The notes: generated from the letters alone by a model not told the origin. Positions 32,475-45,230 are shown, counted from the stretch's first letter. The stretch: 64,000 bases of DNA from Kappaphycus alvarezii (GCA_002205965.3 NADL03000154.1:57784-121783), one strand, 5' to 3'. Numbers and translations are program-made.

Positions 32475-34250
32475 TCGCTTGTGGTGTGAAGTTTGAGAGT
32501 GATTGCGTGAGCTGGTTTCTATGATTGAGAAGCTGGTGCGGCGAGCTCATCGGCAGGCTCATGATGGTGCCGACGTGTGGCTTACTTTGGTGGTAGCCAG
32601 TATTTTTATGTTGTGTGGCTACGGGAAAGTCCCCTACCGTTTGTGGCTGTCTGTAGCTATATTGTTTTCACCGTTTTGGGTTCGTTAGCCGAGCTGTATC
32701 GTACAGAAGGACTTTGTGAGTTGTGAAAAAATAAAAGTAGCAGGCATCCGACAGCTTTCGATTTGTTGAAAAGTCAGTGATCATCGACCCTGTTTCGCAA
32801 CGGTACAGAGTTTTAGACCTTGAAGCTATATGTCGTATATGCCCGCGTTTAGAAGTTGGGGGAAAATGGGGGTTAGTTTACTGTGGTAGATATGTGGGTT
32901 GGTACCCAGCAAATTTGTACCGGAGCGTAGATACCGTATAATGGCCAATTCAATTTTGAAACCGTACAATGCGTCGAAAACTGTACAAGGTACTCCAATC
33001 TGCGAGAAGGTTAGAAACCCTATTGCTGACAAGAAAGCTGAACTTCAAAATAGCATATGAGTCAAAAATGGCACAGTGATAGGTATAGGTATACCGAAGG
33101 GACACATGCAGCATTTATCTCTCACTTGCTCATACGTCTGCCCAGGTTCAGGTTGCCCTTAGCTTGAGAGTGATGTGTGTTGCCTTGTATGGTCGAGAAG
33201 TGTGAAAAAAGAAGACCACACCCGGATTGCCTCACTGGAGGCCTGGGATCAGACTTCCCCACAGTATCATCTCTTTGATAGCTGTTACCTTCTGCGCTAC
33301 ACCATCCACCTGAAAAAGTGACTACGGGCGAACAGTGACAGCTCCTAAACAAACGGTACCACTAACACTTTTCTTAATAGGTGAATCTGTAAGGGAATTT
33401 CTCACCGATCTATATCGTCACCAAGGCCATTCAAAGTGACAAAAACTCCTTGAGTAAAGTACCGAAATTTAAGTTGCCTGCTGACCACGTTTAATGGCGC
33501 CGTCAGATTAAGGCTTATCTTCAAAGCTAGAATCCCCTCTTCTTGGATTGAAGCTCAAGAAAAATGGGCGTACAGGGTCGATTAGTGTCGTCGAGTCGTG
33601 GAATGTCAAGAATGAGTTGGATAAGGGAAACAACGTCCTATTTCTGTGGGATAGGGTCGCAACTATGACAACAAACGACGTATTCGAAGAAAATAAGACT
33701 GCTCTAGGATTGCCGGAAAACTACAGGGTGTACTTGATACCTCGATTACACAAATGCTCGAGCATCAGAACCGAAAATCGGACTCCTTTGTATTCAACGA
33801 AGGTGCACACTTTGAAAGAAATTATGCTTCAATCTTATTGATCATAAGAAAACGCGCTATAAACGACTCCGATATAAGCGAGACAGAAAATACATCCAAC
33901 ATGCTAAGATATCCAGCTGCAGGAGGCAGACATCTTCATCGGTGAACTTTTGTTGGATTGACAGCTGGTGGGTGCTGGGAAACTATGATTGAGGGCACTA
34001 AAACGGCTTGAATAGGATCCCTGTCTCTTTTTTCGATTACCTGGGCCACAACTAACCGTATCATCGCCAGATATACAGTTTGGCAGTTGAATCTACCTCA
34101 TTCATCCAGAGAAACTGCGTCTACGCCGAAGGTGCCAAGGGGAAACTACTCTGTTGAATCTCTTGTATGATCGGTTCTGTGTGTCAAATCTTTATGGGTG
34201 TGAAATCTTTACGAGTAGGGAACAAAACACTCAGACGTGCAGAAGTCATT
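32475..34250. other. anonymous DNA within block copy 2
   Basis: No recognised gene. A plus-strand frame at 33548-33841 (ENYRVYLIPRLHKCSSI) is partly retained in copy 3 near 59130-59370, but with frame changes. Nothing else is supported. Confidence 0.35.
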
Positions 34251-34259
34251 GAAGAAATA

Positions 34260-34777
34260 CTACTCAAGCAGACGACGGTTGCTCACCTGCCGGGCTTCCA
34301 TCCCTTGAAGACAGAATGGGAAACGAGTAACTAGATCCCGCAATTCAAGCGTGGCGAAGGAAGCGCGTGGGCTGCCAGCGAAAGATGCAAAGAGAAGGAA
34401 AAATTTAGAACCACCTTCCCCTAACGCCGCATAAATATCGATGCCGACAGGCACCAGTAAGATATCGTTAGAGTCACAGTATGCGCCGTATCGCAAGACC
34501 TTAGCGAGGTCGGCGAGAGACGCAGCGGCCCCAGGAGAGGAGGCGCTGTGCGAAAGGCGCTGTTGGAAGACGATGTGGACCACAGTAACATCCAATGCAA
34601 TATCCTTGGCGACTTGACCGTAATCGGCAGGTATGTAGAGGTCCATGCGGAAGGAATGCATTGGTGCGAGGGTGTGGACGGGAGCGGGTGTTCAACGAGC
34701 GCAGTGATACCAAGTTCTTTGAAGTAGCAATGGAGGGCATTGCGAAGCACATTGTGACGCCGGGTTTGCCCGTTCAC
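34260..34777 (-). pseudogene. reverse-transcriptase-associated C-terminal domain, copy 2
   Basis: Two overlapping minus-strand frames together resemble the domain often found downstream of RT in non-LTR-type loci. RRHNVLRNALHCYFKELGI with ALVEHP comes first. After a one-base shift come MDLYIPADYGQVAKDIALDV and TVVHIV, then RYGAYCDSNDILLVPVGIDI with YAALGEG. The hydrophobic-Asp pattern is compatible with a PD-(D/E)XK-like nuclease fold, but that is inference. It lies in a 0.64 kb segment missing from block copy 1, so it arrived by insertion or was lost there. No RT core is adjacent. Confidence 0.5.
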
Positions 34778-34812
34778 CGTACTTTGGTCAAGTCAACATG
34801 TTTGCCTTAGTA

Positions 34813-37800
34813 CTGTAGTGACCCCGAGCATTATGAGCAAGCGGTGTATTTAAGTGAGCTCCGGCATCAAGAGACGTGATTTCTTGAATATTGAATTTAG
34901 TACTGAAATCACCACATGTTTAATCTCCCATATCTTGAGTTGAGGTCCTTTCTTCCAAAGCGATGCGAACGTACGAATATTTTGCGAGAAGGCCGTAAGC
35001 TCCGGGAACTTTTCGTTCTAACTTGAAAAAAGTAGACCCAGGTTCCTCTATTGTAACAACATCCATTCTTATCTGGCCTCATATCTGACCTTAATATTTC
35101 TCCTCGACCGACCTGTGACAATTAGTCTGAGTTTGGGGCCGGATTTCGGCGTGGAGTTGCGATGGGCCTCTGTAAAGTATTAATTGTGAGTTCCTTTGAA
35201 AAGAGCGGATCCTGAAGACAGGCGGATATAAACATCACGTTATCCATGACCTTCCTATATTCGTATTCAAATCGTCGCAGATTGATCTAGTGTAGAATCA
35301 GGGGGGGGGTAATAGCGAGCGAAAAAGACATGGCGACACATGCAAAGTTGAGAAGCACAGGTACCTCTACTAGCCGGAATTGTGGTTTCCTTGATAAAAC
35401 ACTCTTGTGTTGTCCTTGGTCTAATATTTACCGAGTAATCCTAGGCAAGTTCGCAATTCTTCGAGACTTAATTCCAAAAAAATAGGTGCTCTGTATCGAT
35501 AAGAATCCACAAATGCCTGAATTCGTGCGTACCACCCGAGTGACTCTTCTCCTCCTTGCTTTTAACACCACTCGAGTGAGGAATCGATTAGAATTTTTGC
35601 AGTGTATTCTTGAGGCGCGAGGTAATATATAAGAGCCGCAAAGATATACTCCACGTAGAGATGAGGGCGGCGATGTAAAGTTATCCGAGCTTATTGAACA
35701 AAAATGAGCATTACTTGTTAAAAGTAACCTACAAGAGCCCAAACCAAAGGGGAGTGCAATACTGCGAAAGTTGTAATGGAATATCTCAAAACTGAGCCAG
35801 TCTCAAATATATGGGTGTGAGAATAAAAGAAACTCAAAGTCAGATTTTTGAAGAACTGGAGCGAAACGTTCCAACGATTCCATCCGTATGCGAATGTCGA
35901 GAATTGGGCAGTTGTAGGAAGATGTTAATTGAAATAATTCTTTTCAGCTGAGGCCGCAGCAAAGGTATTATACATAACAACCAAGTTTGTGGAGAGATTG
36001 GGCTGCAAACCCGAAACGTTCTTCGTAATTGAAACAGAATGGACCATCAGAGATTACTGAATTGAAGAAATACCCCTCAGGAGGATGGAGAAGAATTTGA
36101 AAGAGTTGTGATCTCGTGTGGAAAGGGGAGTTTTTCGTGGACTTATAGGGTTACTCTATTCGTATTTTGCGGTTGGGAAAGTTTGAGGTGAGGAGGGTTT
36201 CGGACCAAAAAGGAGCGATTCACTGATTATTATGTCAAAGATCGTAGAAAAATCAGAAAGAAAAGATTAATTGCATAGAAGACGACTGTATTTAGATTTA
36301 GAGCCCTTGTAATTTGCAGATTGGAAGTTATGAGAGTAAGGGCTTTCAATAGCCTGCTTGTTAAGTTACTCACCACTGGGCAACTCAAACCCGTTAAGTG
36401 ATATTCTTCTTTGCAGAGATAATGCTGGTACAGAGTTGAGTCGGACTTGCTGAACTCGATTGAGTCGGTAAAGAAGTCGGTACAATCCGAAAGGAGACTG
36501 TAAAATGCTTTACGGTAGTGATGAGGAGCAGACAAAAACTCTGTTGCTGAGAAGTACTTGTCCTAGAAACCTTACGGGACTCTGTGCGCCCAGGCGATGG
36601 TAGTTTCAAAGTTATGCCATGTAGTGCGATGAGCGCACAAAAGTTAATCGATGCTTGAACTGTTACTTGATGCTTCCAGTAAACAGGCCGAAGAGTCAGA
36701 CCAGGGTTTATATGGAAAAGGTACTCAGCACCTGCAGAGATAAAATGTACGCAAACGATATTAAATTCAAGGGTTATAGAAAAGCGACCCTAGAGGTATC
36801 AAACCACAAGGTTGTGAAGGCTCATGTAGCATTATCAGTGATAATGACAACAATTAACTCATGGAAAAGTTCCATTGGTCCAATTTCTGGGAAGCGTAAA
36901 GTAGTTGCTGATTGGTGAGGCCCGAAATATTTCGAGAACCATGCGATATAGCTATGAAGGATTTATGTCATTGGATTGGAATAGAGTTGTATGTTCTTCT
37001 ATTTGCACTGTTGCCTGGATGCAGTGCAAAAGTTGTAAAAATGTCTTCTTACCTTTTAAATGATTGGTAACGGTTATCGGATGTGTCATTGTATTTGAGG
37101 TAATTTATGGGCATAATCATTGGAAGTCCAAATATCCAGAGCTCTTCTGCTTCCCAACAGTCGCAAATTCCCACCTGATACGATGAATCAAAGAGTATTT
37201 CAGGTTCTGGGACTCATCTCTTTTGCGTGGAACTTTGCGAAGTGGTAGGCCTTTGGAATTTGTTAGTTTTTCAGACCTTAGCGACCTTCTGGTTGAGTAT
37301 CCGGTGCGTTCGCAAAAGCGATACCAGTGAGCATACTCATTATGAGCCGCAGTAAACCTGGTCTTTTCAACCTTGGCATCTGTTTAGAGCGTCACGTAAA
37401 GATAATATGAGCGGAGTTCTTGAAGCGGTAGGTGTTTTTTAAGCGGCAGAAGTGCTACACGGTAGATAGAAGACCTGTAACAAGTTCAGGATCCGCAAAA
37501 GCTGACTTTAAATACCAATTAAACTTCTTCTCGAGTTTATGGAGCCTATGAGTCCCCGAATGAGACAGCGTCGAGAAGTAGGAAAGTAGGAATGGGATAC
37601 ATTTACTGTGAAAGGGAGATAAGTGGCCTAAGTATATACTTTTTGGAGCCTTTTTGACGGATGGGAAAAGGCGAGGATTTGAAGAACTTCAATCTTCAGC
37701 TGAGGTCCTTATGAATACATTTATACATATAGCCCTTTTAAAATGGTTGTTTTCGTACCTAAAATGCCCAAAGTACAAGTTATCTTCGCCTCTAGGTTTT

Positions 37801-38815
37801 CATGGCTGCCAAACTTCCTCATTTTTCCGACGGTCTGCATTTATATATTATTTATCGAGAATATCTTTAGATAAAAGTTAAAATATTATTAAGGGATACT
37901 AAAACATTAATTCTGATACTCTGAGGCTCTGTCGTAGACCAAAGATTTCTTTCCAAATAGTCACCTGAATTTTTCTATTGTATACATATTAATTGTTACC
38001 CTTATTTGCCAGTTGTAATTTTCCACCTGAGGCTAGTAAATATCCACAGCAAAAATGTTAATGTACAAATCTGTAAAAATGGGAAAATATACTTCCAAAT
38101 GTATTCCGGATATTAACCTCATTGATAAATTATATTCACTACTAGAACCACCAGACTCTTTTTTAACAAGAAGCTATGTTTTATTCAGTAAGTCCTGTTG
38201 CAGTATATTTACGATCTGATCCGGAGAGTTTTGTGACTTTTAATAGAATATATATTACTTCCAAAAGGAGAAATGGTTAAGGACACAAAAAAACCATGTT
38301 CAGCCCAGGTCTTAAGAATATCTTGCATCGATTATTTGTAGCATTAGCTGAAGTTTTGCAATTTTTTTGACTTCTATATGTGTTGTATGCCAGAAGAAAT
38401 ACTTTTATCTGTAATATTCAACTTATTCAGCTTACTCTCAGAGACTTCCCAAGAGTATTTCAACTATCAACTTTTTCGCGATGCCGGTATAAAAATTTTT
38501 CGGAAGTATTATGTGGACCAGGGCATTTCTTTGCACAACACGTAAGCTTTTGAGTATTTTTCATAAACATATACTAATGCAGACTGGTTTTCGAAACATT
38601 TCCATTCATAACCGATAACTGTATGCCGGATTAATGATGCGAGGAAAATGTGAAAATGAATACTTAATGGTCTCGGACAGAAACCTTTTCCCTTCATTTC
38701 TAACACTTTACCTAATCCCTATTACTACGTCTCGAGGAGAAGATCTGGGCAATAATTTACACAAATTGTCGAAAATTCCATTAGTTTTCCAGTCGGGGGA
38801 ATGTTCGGGGAAATC
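34813..38815. other. anonymous DNA within block copy 2, incl. conserved short frame
   Basis: Mostly non-coding. 36655-36918 (plus) has MEKVLSTCRDKMYANDIKFK and SNHKVVKAHVALSV, similar to frames at 10857-11126 and 62180-62431. The minus frame 36230-36535 has FYSLLSDCTDFFTDSIEFSK. Both are broken in some copies. About 1.7 kb at 36880-38615 is absent from block copy 1. Confidence 0.3.
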
Positions 38816-39026
38816 TGATAGATGAGTCATACAGATGTATGTGATTATCAGATTAAGTCTAGAGGTGGACAAGCAATGCATCATTGTATATTTACTGTGT
38901 GAGCTGTACGTGATCTACTGAGTTGGATCACATCAACATTAGTTGTAACGAATGGTATATAAGCTAATACTAGACTAAGAAAGACCCAACAACAAAAAAG
39001 GGAAGTGATAATCTAATAATCTAAGA
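38816..39026. mobile_element. solo-LTR-like or MITE-like insertion (211 bp) with 5-bp TSD
   Basis: The insert TGATAGATGAGTCATAC…ATAATCTAAGA is flanked by AAATC at 38811-38815 and 39027-39031. Block copy 1 has the empty site with a single AAATC (GGGGAAATCATCG at about 11303-11315). It contains a GGTATATAAGC TATA-like box, which favours a solo LTR. Its ends are TG…GA rather than TG…CA. Confidence 0.75.
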
Positions 39027-39418
39027 AAATCATCGTATGTTCTAAACATACAGTCTGAAAATATTACAATTTACGGTACTCTAATTTTCTCAAGCAAGTA
39101 CAAGGACTTATTCAAATATCTGATCCATACTTCTCAATCTTACAATTTGGGTGCAATTAACGAAATTAATTTTCCATTTTTAAAATCAGCGCATCTGTCA
39201 TATCTTTTCTTATAGCTTAGGTTTTTTAGTGAAAGTCTCTATACAAATACTAAGCGTAAAAAATCGTCGAGTTACTTCTTCTAACGCGAAACTGCTTTTC
39301 AAAGTTATTTCCATGGAATGCGATTCTCATCGAACCTTAACATCATTGATTGGAGTTAGTATCAAGTAATAAAAACATTTGTCCCGAAAATGAGAAACAA
39401 AAATTTCTAAATCACCGA

Positions 39419-39643
39419 CTTTTCCCGTGCATGATGAGGTCTGCGTAGTTAGCTGAGGAAGATCGTCCGTAAGGAACCACATAGCAGCGGAGGTGAGAAC
39501 GAGGGCGTCGCCCGGAATGATCATTGCGTAACGCCAGGCCTTGTCCGTAGCCTCCAACTGAGATGAGCTGGTACATCCAGAATCGTCGATCTGTTCAGGA
39601 TGGCAAGGACCGTTCTCGTCAAAGCCAATGCAGTTGTGGATAC
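39419..39643 (-). pseudogene. NRT2: nitrate transporter fragment, third-unit copy, downstream side of insertion
   Basis: About 225 bases matching 22132-22352. They encode SSSQLEATDKAWRYAMIIPG on the minus strand and end at the deletion junction near 39418. The remaining 3' half of the gene is absent here. A Gypsy element separates it from 47077-47351. Confidence 0.85.
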
Positions 39644-40347
39644 TGATGTGCGCAAATTCGCACACGAAAAAAATTTAGATGAGGACCATAATTGTATACA
39701 GTATTGGAACTGGGAAGATATTTTTACAGTTTTGAATTTGCAAGATATTTTTAATTTGGTGAGTGTGGCAAATTCATCGGTTGATTTTTTATTTAGGACC
39801 GCTGTCATAGTGGATGTCAGTACAGTTCTAGGTTGTGGCTGATACTACGAGTGACTCTGAAAGGTCTATATAATGGCCACATCAATTCCCACCCTGGCCG
39901 ATGGGTGGCTGGCATGGGTATGGCACCTAGATATTTACCTTGAGGAAATATCTTCTAATGGTCTCTCTGGTTCACACGATTCCCGTGAATGCGTTTATGG
40001 TATTTAGTATGTTTGATTGAGACTTTAGGATTAGCGAAAGGTCATATAAGCTGAGTAAAGTGCTTCCTCCTTGAGAGGTCAAGCAAGTTGGCAGACAACT
40101 TCAGGTCAAGCTCCGAGTAGTAGGAAGTTGAGAGTCAACTTCAAACCCAAGAAAACTTTTTCCTAAGCAAGTCGCAGAGAATCAGTGGTAGACGCTGCCC
40201 CTTTATACTTGCTTGTAGCCCTCTCAACTCTCTCCCATATACACCTTTTTATTTGTTCAACTATCACGGTAGCACTTTTTTCGCTCGCAACACCTCCGTC
40301 TTGGTAGTTGGTTCTAAGTATCTCTCTCCGACGATTTACCCCTATCA
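39644..40347 (+). repeat. Gypsy element 2, 5' LTR (704 bp)
   Basis: Starts TGATGTGCGCAAATTCGCAC and ends CCTATCA. It carries the 'a' haplotype, shared with the 3' LTR of element 1. It has several one-base deletions relative to its partner. Confidence 0.92.
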
Positions 40348-40349
40348 TT

Positions 40350-40365
40350 TGGTACTCTTGTGGAG
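40350..40365 (+). other. Gypsy element 2 primer binding site
   Basis: TGGTACTCTTGTGGAG two bases after the 5' LTR, identical to element 1. Confidence 0.7.
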
Positions 40366-40434
40366 GGGGTTGCACCGAGGTATTCGAGTTGAGCAGTCTT
40401 AGGGAACCATTCGAGGGATTTCTTTTCTGTAATC

Positions 40435-41410
40435 ATGGATCTCAACGCTGCTCGTATAACGTTCACAGGGGGCAAGAATGAAGACGTTGAGGAGTTTCTC
40501 TATACATATGTCAACGTTGTGATGCGTGAGAAGAGCGATGAAGAGAAGGCCGAAAGTATCTTCGCCTATCTTCATGGTGACGCAAAGCACAAATATAAGG
40601 CCAAGTTTATCAACGGGTGGTCTCTTAACGGGAATGGGCGTAACTTCGGTGAGGTATGTGAGTGGCTTGTGAAAGAATATGCTAAGGAGGTAGAACCAGA
40701 TGAGATGATTCGTACCGCCATAGAGGCCCGGCTCAACTTCGACGATTTGTTAAGCTCATTGGTATACTTGTGTGATCTCTATGAAAAGGCTGGGTTCAAC
40801 GCCCAAGCCAAGTACGGAATGCTGCGTAAGGCGGCGATGGGGGATAAGCGGCTCTCCGATTTCCTCCTCATCAAGGGCCCTCACACTTTTAATGAACTGA
40901 AGGGTACCATAGTAGAATTTGTCAAAAATTCGGAGACGTTTCAGTCACTGAGTGAGGTACCGAGGGAAACCCGCACATCGTGTCTATCGTACATCCTGAA
41001 AAGAATTATCAAAGGCCAGCGACTAGCGCAGCAGCATTGGAATCAGTCAGGAGCGATGTCAAAAACTTGGAAGAAAGGTTGGAAACCCGATTCGATAATC
41101 GACTTGACATGATAACCTCGCAGTTGGAAAGCCTTACTCTTACCATTAAGAAGAACCAGTCTGGGGCCCCAAGGCCGCAGAAGTCTGTTCCTACTGTCAC
41201 AAGCCTGGACACTTTGCAAATAGGTGTCCTGATAATCCACATAGAAACACTCGTTGTGGAAAGTGCGGTCGATATGGGCATCATGAAAGTAACTGCTGGT
41301 CTAAAGACAACAGAAAGCAAATTTATCGGACGCAAGGAGTGAGTCAGGACCAGAGATGAAAATCTTACAAAACAAAGGATCAAGTTGACGGATGCCGGTA
41401 ACGTATCCAT
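40435..41410 (+). pseudogene. Gypsy element 2: Gag
   Basis: The capsid-like N-terminus is intact for about 180 residues from the ATG at 40435. An indel near 40975 shifts the frame; the coiled-coil segment continues in 40980 onward. The zinc-knuckle region (PTVTSLDTLQIG in the wrong frame) is shifted again near 41170. The underlying DNA is nearly identical to element 1, where Gag is open throughout, so the breaks are recent or artefactual. Confidence 0.85.
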
Positions 41411-41558
41411 CGCTGAAGAAATCAGTCAAGTCAATGTGACAAAAAGGGATGGGGAAGGGAACATTTTATCGAAAACCTAGGCTAGATTATGGAATGCTGG
41501 ACATATCCCAGCACCTGTACCTCCTCGAACCAAGAGGTCTGATCAAGTTGTTCCAGGA

Positions 41559-42304
41559 GTGGGAGTCACTCCGGCCAAGAAGACGAAAAAGAGTAAGAAA
41601 TTTAAGAGTATCCCAAAGGACGTACTAGAATATGTGAAGAAGTACAATTTGGTGGCTGAGCTTGCATCGGCCCCAACTGGGATAACGTTTGGTCAACTTT
41701 TGAGGGGCGACGCAGAGGACGCGAGAAAGAACTCAAAAAAATTATCAGGTCTAATAAGTCCGCTAAGGGTAAGAAACTGTTTCTTCAATCGGCCTCGACA
41801 GCACCAAGACGTCTTAAACTAGTACCAGTCAAAGTATTGGGAATGCAAACCCAAGCTCTTTTCGATTCGGGCGCTGTTCCAAACCTTATTTCAGAAACTT
41901 TGGTGACAGATCTAGGTCTTGAAATTATTCCAACTACTCGAAGAATAACTGTGGCGGATGGAACCGTATCAAAATGCATGGGCACTGTTGACAAGGTTTC
42001 CGTGTTCTTTGGGGACTCTAAAGTTGATGTAGACTTTCTTGTCATGCCTGATCTCCCTTTCGATGCAATCATTGGCTGCCCTACCATGGAAAGACTAGGG
42101 ACCTGCATTGACTTGGGCAACCAAATCGTTTCAGTTAATGTTGACGGCAGAACCGTGAAGATGCCCCTGGATTTCGACAAAAGCACACATCCGGTAGATT
42201 TGAAAGAAACGGACAGTGAAGATTTCACTTCTAGCTATGACAGCGAAGATTCGAACCAACTAACACTTTCGGAAGTGGAGAAGGGTACGCTCGGGGGATA
42301 CTGA
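41559..42304 (+). CDS. Gypsy element 2: aspartic protease
   Basis: The 155-residue frame 41837-42304 contains the active site ALFDSGAVPNLISETL near its start. It then has a typical retropepsin pattern: ITVADGTVSKCMG, VDFLVMPDLPFDAIIGCPTM. An acidic tail follows. The preceding frame 41559-41822 is the Lys-rich Gag-protease linker. It cleaves the Gag-Pol precursor. Confidence 0.85.
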
Positions 42305-42490
42305 ACATGGCATGGGATGATTATGATTCTGGGTTTGAAACAGATGAAGACTGGAATTCTAGGGTAGGTTTGACACCTGAATGTGTTTCTTTTTGCGATA
42401 ATATCGAATCAAAGGACGGAATTCGGAGCATGAAAGAAGATTACAATTGCAAGGAAAACAGGAATATATCGGAATTCCATATCTGAAGAT

Positions 42491-44080
42491 GTGAGCACGC
42501 CGGAAGAGGTCCTTCAAAATATTGAGGTTGAGATCAAGAAGAAAAAGGGCGCCAAATGGCAGAAATCAAGAAAAGTGCAGCACCTTCCGCCCCGCCTCAC
42601 TGAAAATATCCGACATGTTAACATCTTCCGAAGTAATTGCATGGAGTGTATCAGATTTAAGACAAGCAAGTGTACCGGTCACTCACTCATTTGAACTTAC
42701 CGATACTCAACCAATTTACCACAGGCCTAGACGTCAACCGCCAAAATATGACCAATTTATCTCAGAGAATGTTACAAGTATGCTGGAAAATGATATATTC
42801 GGCCAGTTTCATCCCCATGGTCATTTCCAGTTGTGGTCGCACCAAAGAAGGATGGAAAGCTGCGTTTTTGCGTCGATTACCGACAGGTGAACCAGAGAAT
42901 GATACCCGATCGATTTCCGATTCCGAACATGGAGGAAATCCTCGAGGACTTGAAGGACGGGAGATACTTCACCTCAATTGATCTTTACACTGGTTATTGG
43001 CAGATTCCATTGGATGAAAAATGTAAGGAAAAAACAACTTTTACCAGCAAAGCCGGTACATTCAGGTTCGAAGTGATGCCTTTTGGTCTCATGAATGCCC
43101 CAGCTACATTCCAAAGAATGATGAACGAGGTTTTGAAAGGACTTCCATTTGCAAGAGTTTATATCGATGATGTAGTGATATTCTCAAAAACCTTGGATCA
43201 GCACATATCGCATGTCAAGACTGTGGTGGAGAAATAGCTGCGTACAGCCTGAAAATTAAGTTAAGCAAATGCTTCTTTGCGAAAACGTCTATCCAATTAC
43301 TCGGTCATATCGTCGATCAAGAGGGAATTAAAGTGGATCCAGAGAAAACGAAAAAAATCAAGTTGGCACCAAGGCCCGCTTCAAAGACGGAGGTTCGAAG
43401 CTTCTTAGGACTGGCCTCATATTACAGAAGATTTATCAAAGATTTCGCCAAGACTGCAGCACCGTTACATGCCAGCACTACGAAGAACGGAAAATTTTAC
43501 TGGAACAAGGAAATGCAAACTGCATTTGAAGGAGCTTAAAGATAAGCTATGTGTCCCCCCAGTGCTCATGTACCCAGATTTCAAGAGACCATTCGTTGTG
43601 GAGACAGATGCCTCAGAACGGTCTTTGGGTGCCGTTTTGTCCCAAAAAGATGAAAACGGAAGACTACACCCTGTTCAATTCGCAAGTCGCACTCTGAATG
43701 ATGCGGAAAAGAGATACTCAGTCTGCGAGAAAGAAGCGCTAGCTGTCGTCTTCGCACTGAAAAAGTTTCGCGTATACCTTTTATCACTCGAGAAATTTGT
43801 CTTGATAACTGATCACCAGGCACTTAAGACAGCATTCCAAAAGAAAGATGTACATCACCGCTTGGCCCGATGGCTCGACATTTTCGCAGAATATCGGTTT
43901 GAAATTGTGTATAGGCCCGGACGCAATAATCAGCCTGCCGATTACCTATCCCGCTTGAGGGATCCACTGATTCCAAATGAAAAAGCTTCCGAGACATCGT
44001 CGGAGTTGCCGGTGCAAGTGCCGAACAATAACGAGTACGAAGCTAATATTCACGGACTAATTAAATTCCTGATGGACTAG
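42491..44080 (+). pseudogene. Gypsy element 2: reverse transcriptase and RNase H
   Basis: The frame 42833-43237 covers the RT fingers and palm from VAPKKDGKLRFCVDYRQ to the catalytic RVYIDDVVIF. A one-base loss near 43230 shifts to 43333-43539 (connection, SFLGLASYYRRFIKDF). 43469-44080 then carries all of RNase H (VVETDASERSLGAVLSQ, ITDHQALKTAFQKKD, PADYLSRLRDP). Motif content equals that of element 1. Confidence 0.9.
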
Positions 44081-44082
44081 AA

Positions 44083-45230
44083 ATGAGAAAGGTTGATCTG
44101 AACACAGAAATTGGGTACGCAGGAATCAAAAGGCTTTTACATTGTGGAATGGGAAACTCTTCCGACACAAAAGCCGGTCCTCGACTAGTGGCCCCTTTGA
44201 AAGAAAGAATGAAGATCTTGAGGACTTTTCATGATGAGTTAGGGCATTGGGATCTCGAAACAACCAAAAATTCGTTACTGAGAGATTCTGGTGGCCCAGT
44301 ATCCATAAGGACGTCTATAATTTCGTGAAAAGCTGCGACAACTGTCAAAAATTCACTCCAATACGAAAGTATAAGACAACTAAGCTTTCCAGTTTCCGGT
44401 CTCTTTGAAACCTTCTCAATTGACTTTGCCGGCCCATTCAAGGAAACCTCTTCCGGAAACAAATATCTCCTTATAGGGGTGGAACATCTTACTGGATGGC
44501 CAATAGCAGTTGCAGTTGAGGAGGCCAATGCTGAGTGGTCCTGAGATTCATCGAAAAAGAAATAATTGAACCGTTTGGTCTTCCAAAAAGGATCATCTCG
44601 GATAACGCCTTTGTTTTACTGCAACTTCACTGCTTCGTTTCTTGGAAGAAGGATTCAGCTGAAGACAGTTCTCGCATACGCTCCTATGTCAAACGGAAAG
44701 CGGAGAGGATGGTTGGAACCATCAAACGAGCAATATCGAAAACTATGTCGAGAATGAAATCCAGTGGGAAGATGCCTTACCAAAAGTGTTATACGGCTAT
44801 CGTCGAAGAAGAGGAAGAAGTGGACGGTCACCATTCGAGCTAATGTACGGAAGGGCTCCTAGAATGTTACAGAGAGACATGGAAACAAATATTATCGATG
44901 AAGAGAGTAGAGAAGTCGAACTACTGGCCACGAAGGCTGGAGATCACACCGCGCGCTAACACAGACAAGAAATAAGGATGAAGAGCCTCCAGTCCAAACC
45001 TTTCCAGTCGGCTCTAAAGTACTTGTAGTACATGGAAAAGCAATGCAGCAGGCTGTGAAGTGGCCGGCCTTCCAAACCAAGTACTCGAACCCTTGCATCG
45101 TCACGGAGGAAAGACACCCGCACTATCAGCTCTGTTCAAGCTCAGGGAAGAGATCAAGGAGGGCCATCCATGCACGTCGTCTGGTCCCTTACCATCAGAG
45201 GCCTGAAGAATTCCTTCTCACACAGGACTA
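44083..45230 (+). pseudogene. Gypsy element 2: integrase
   Basis: The order is FHDELGHWDLETTKNSLL (zinc site start), CDNCQKF-like Cys pair (about 44335), SIDFAGPF (first catalytic Asp, about 44420), IISDNA (second Asp, about 44600), and a damaged Asn-Gly/Glu region (AERMVGTIKRAI, about 44700). PVQTFPVGSKVLVVHGKAM and the GPY/F-like module follow (45043 onward) to RRLVPYHQRP. Several indels fall between 44520 and 44700. Confidence 0.85.

Larger units (their letters stand above)
30788..39418. repeat. anonymous block, copy 2 of the tandem segmental duplication
   Basis: Aligns with 7490-11690 and with 50306-51605 plus 57619-64000. It includes sequences absent from copy 1 (32182-34086, 34175-34812, 36880-38615) that are present in copy 3. 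The block ends abruptly at about 39418, where it is fused to the middle of a nitrate transporter copy. Confidence 0.85.

Noticed and set aside
33754..33945. Identical 63-codon frames at 33754-33945 and 59283-59474 as a conserved small protein
   Set aside because: The surrounding DNA is equally identical, so conservation only reflects the recent duplication; no coding signature is seen.
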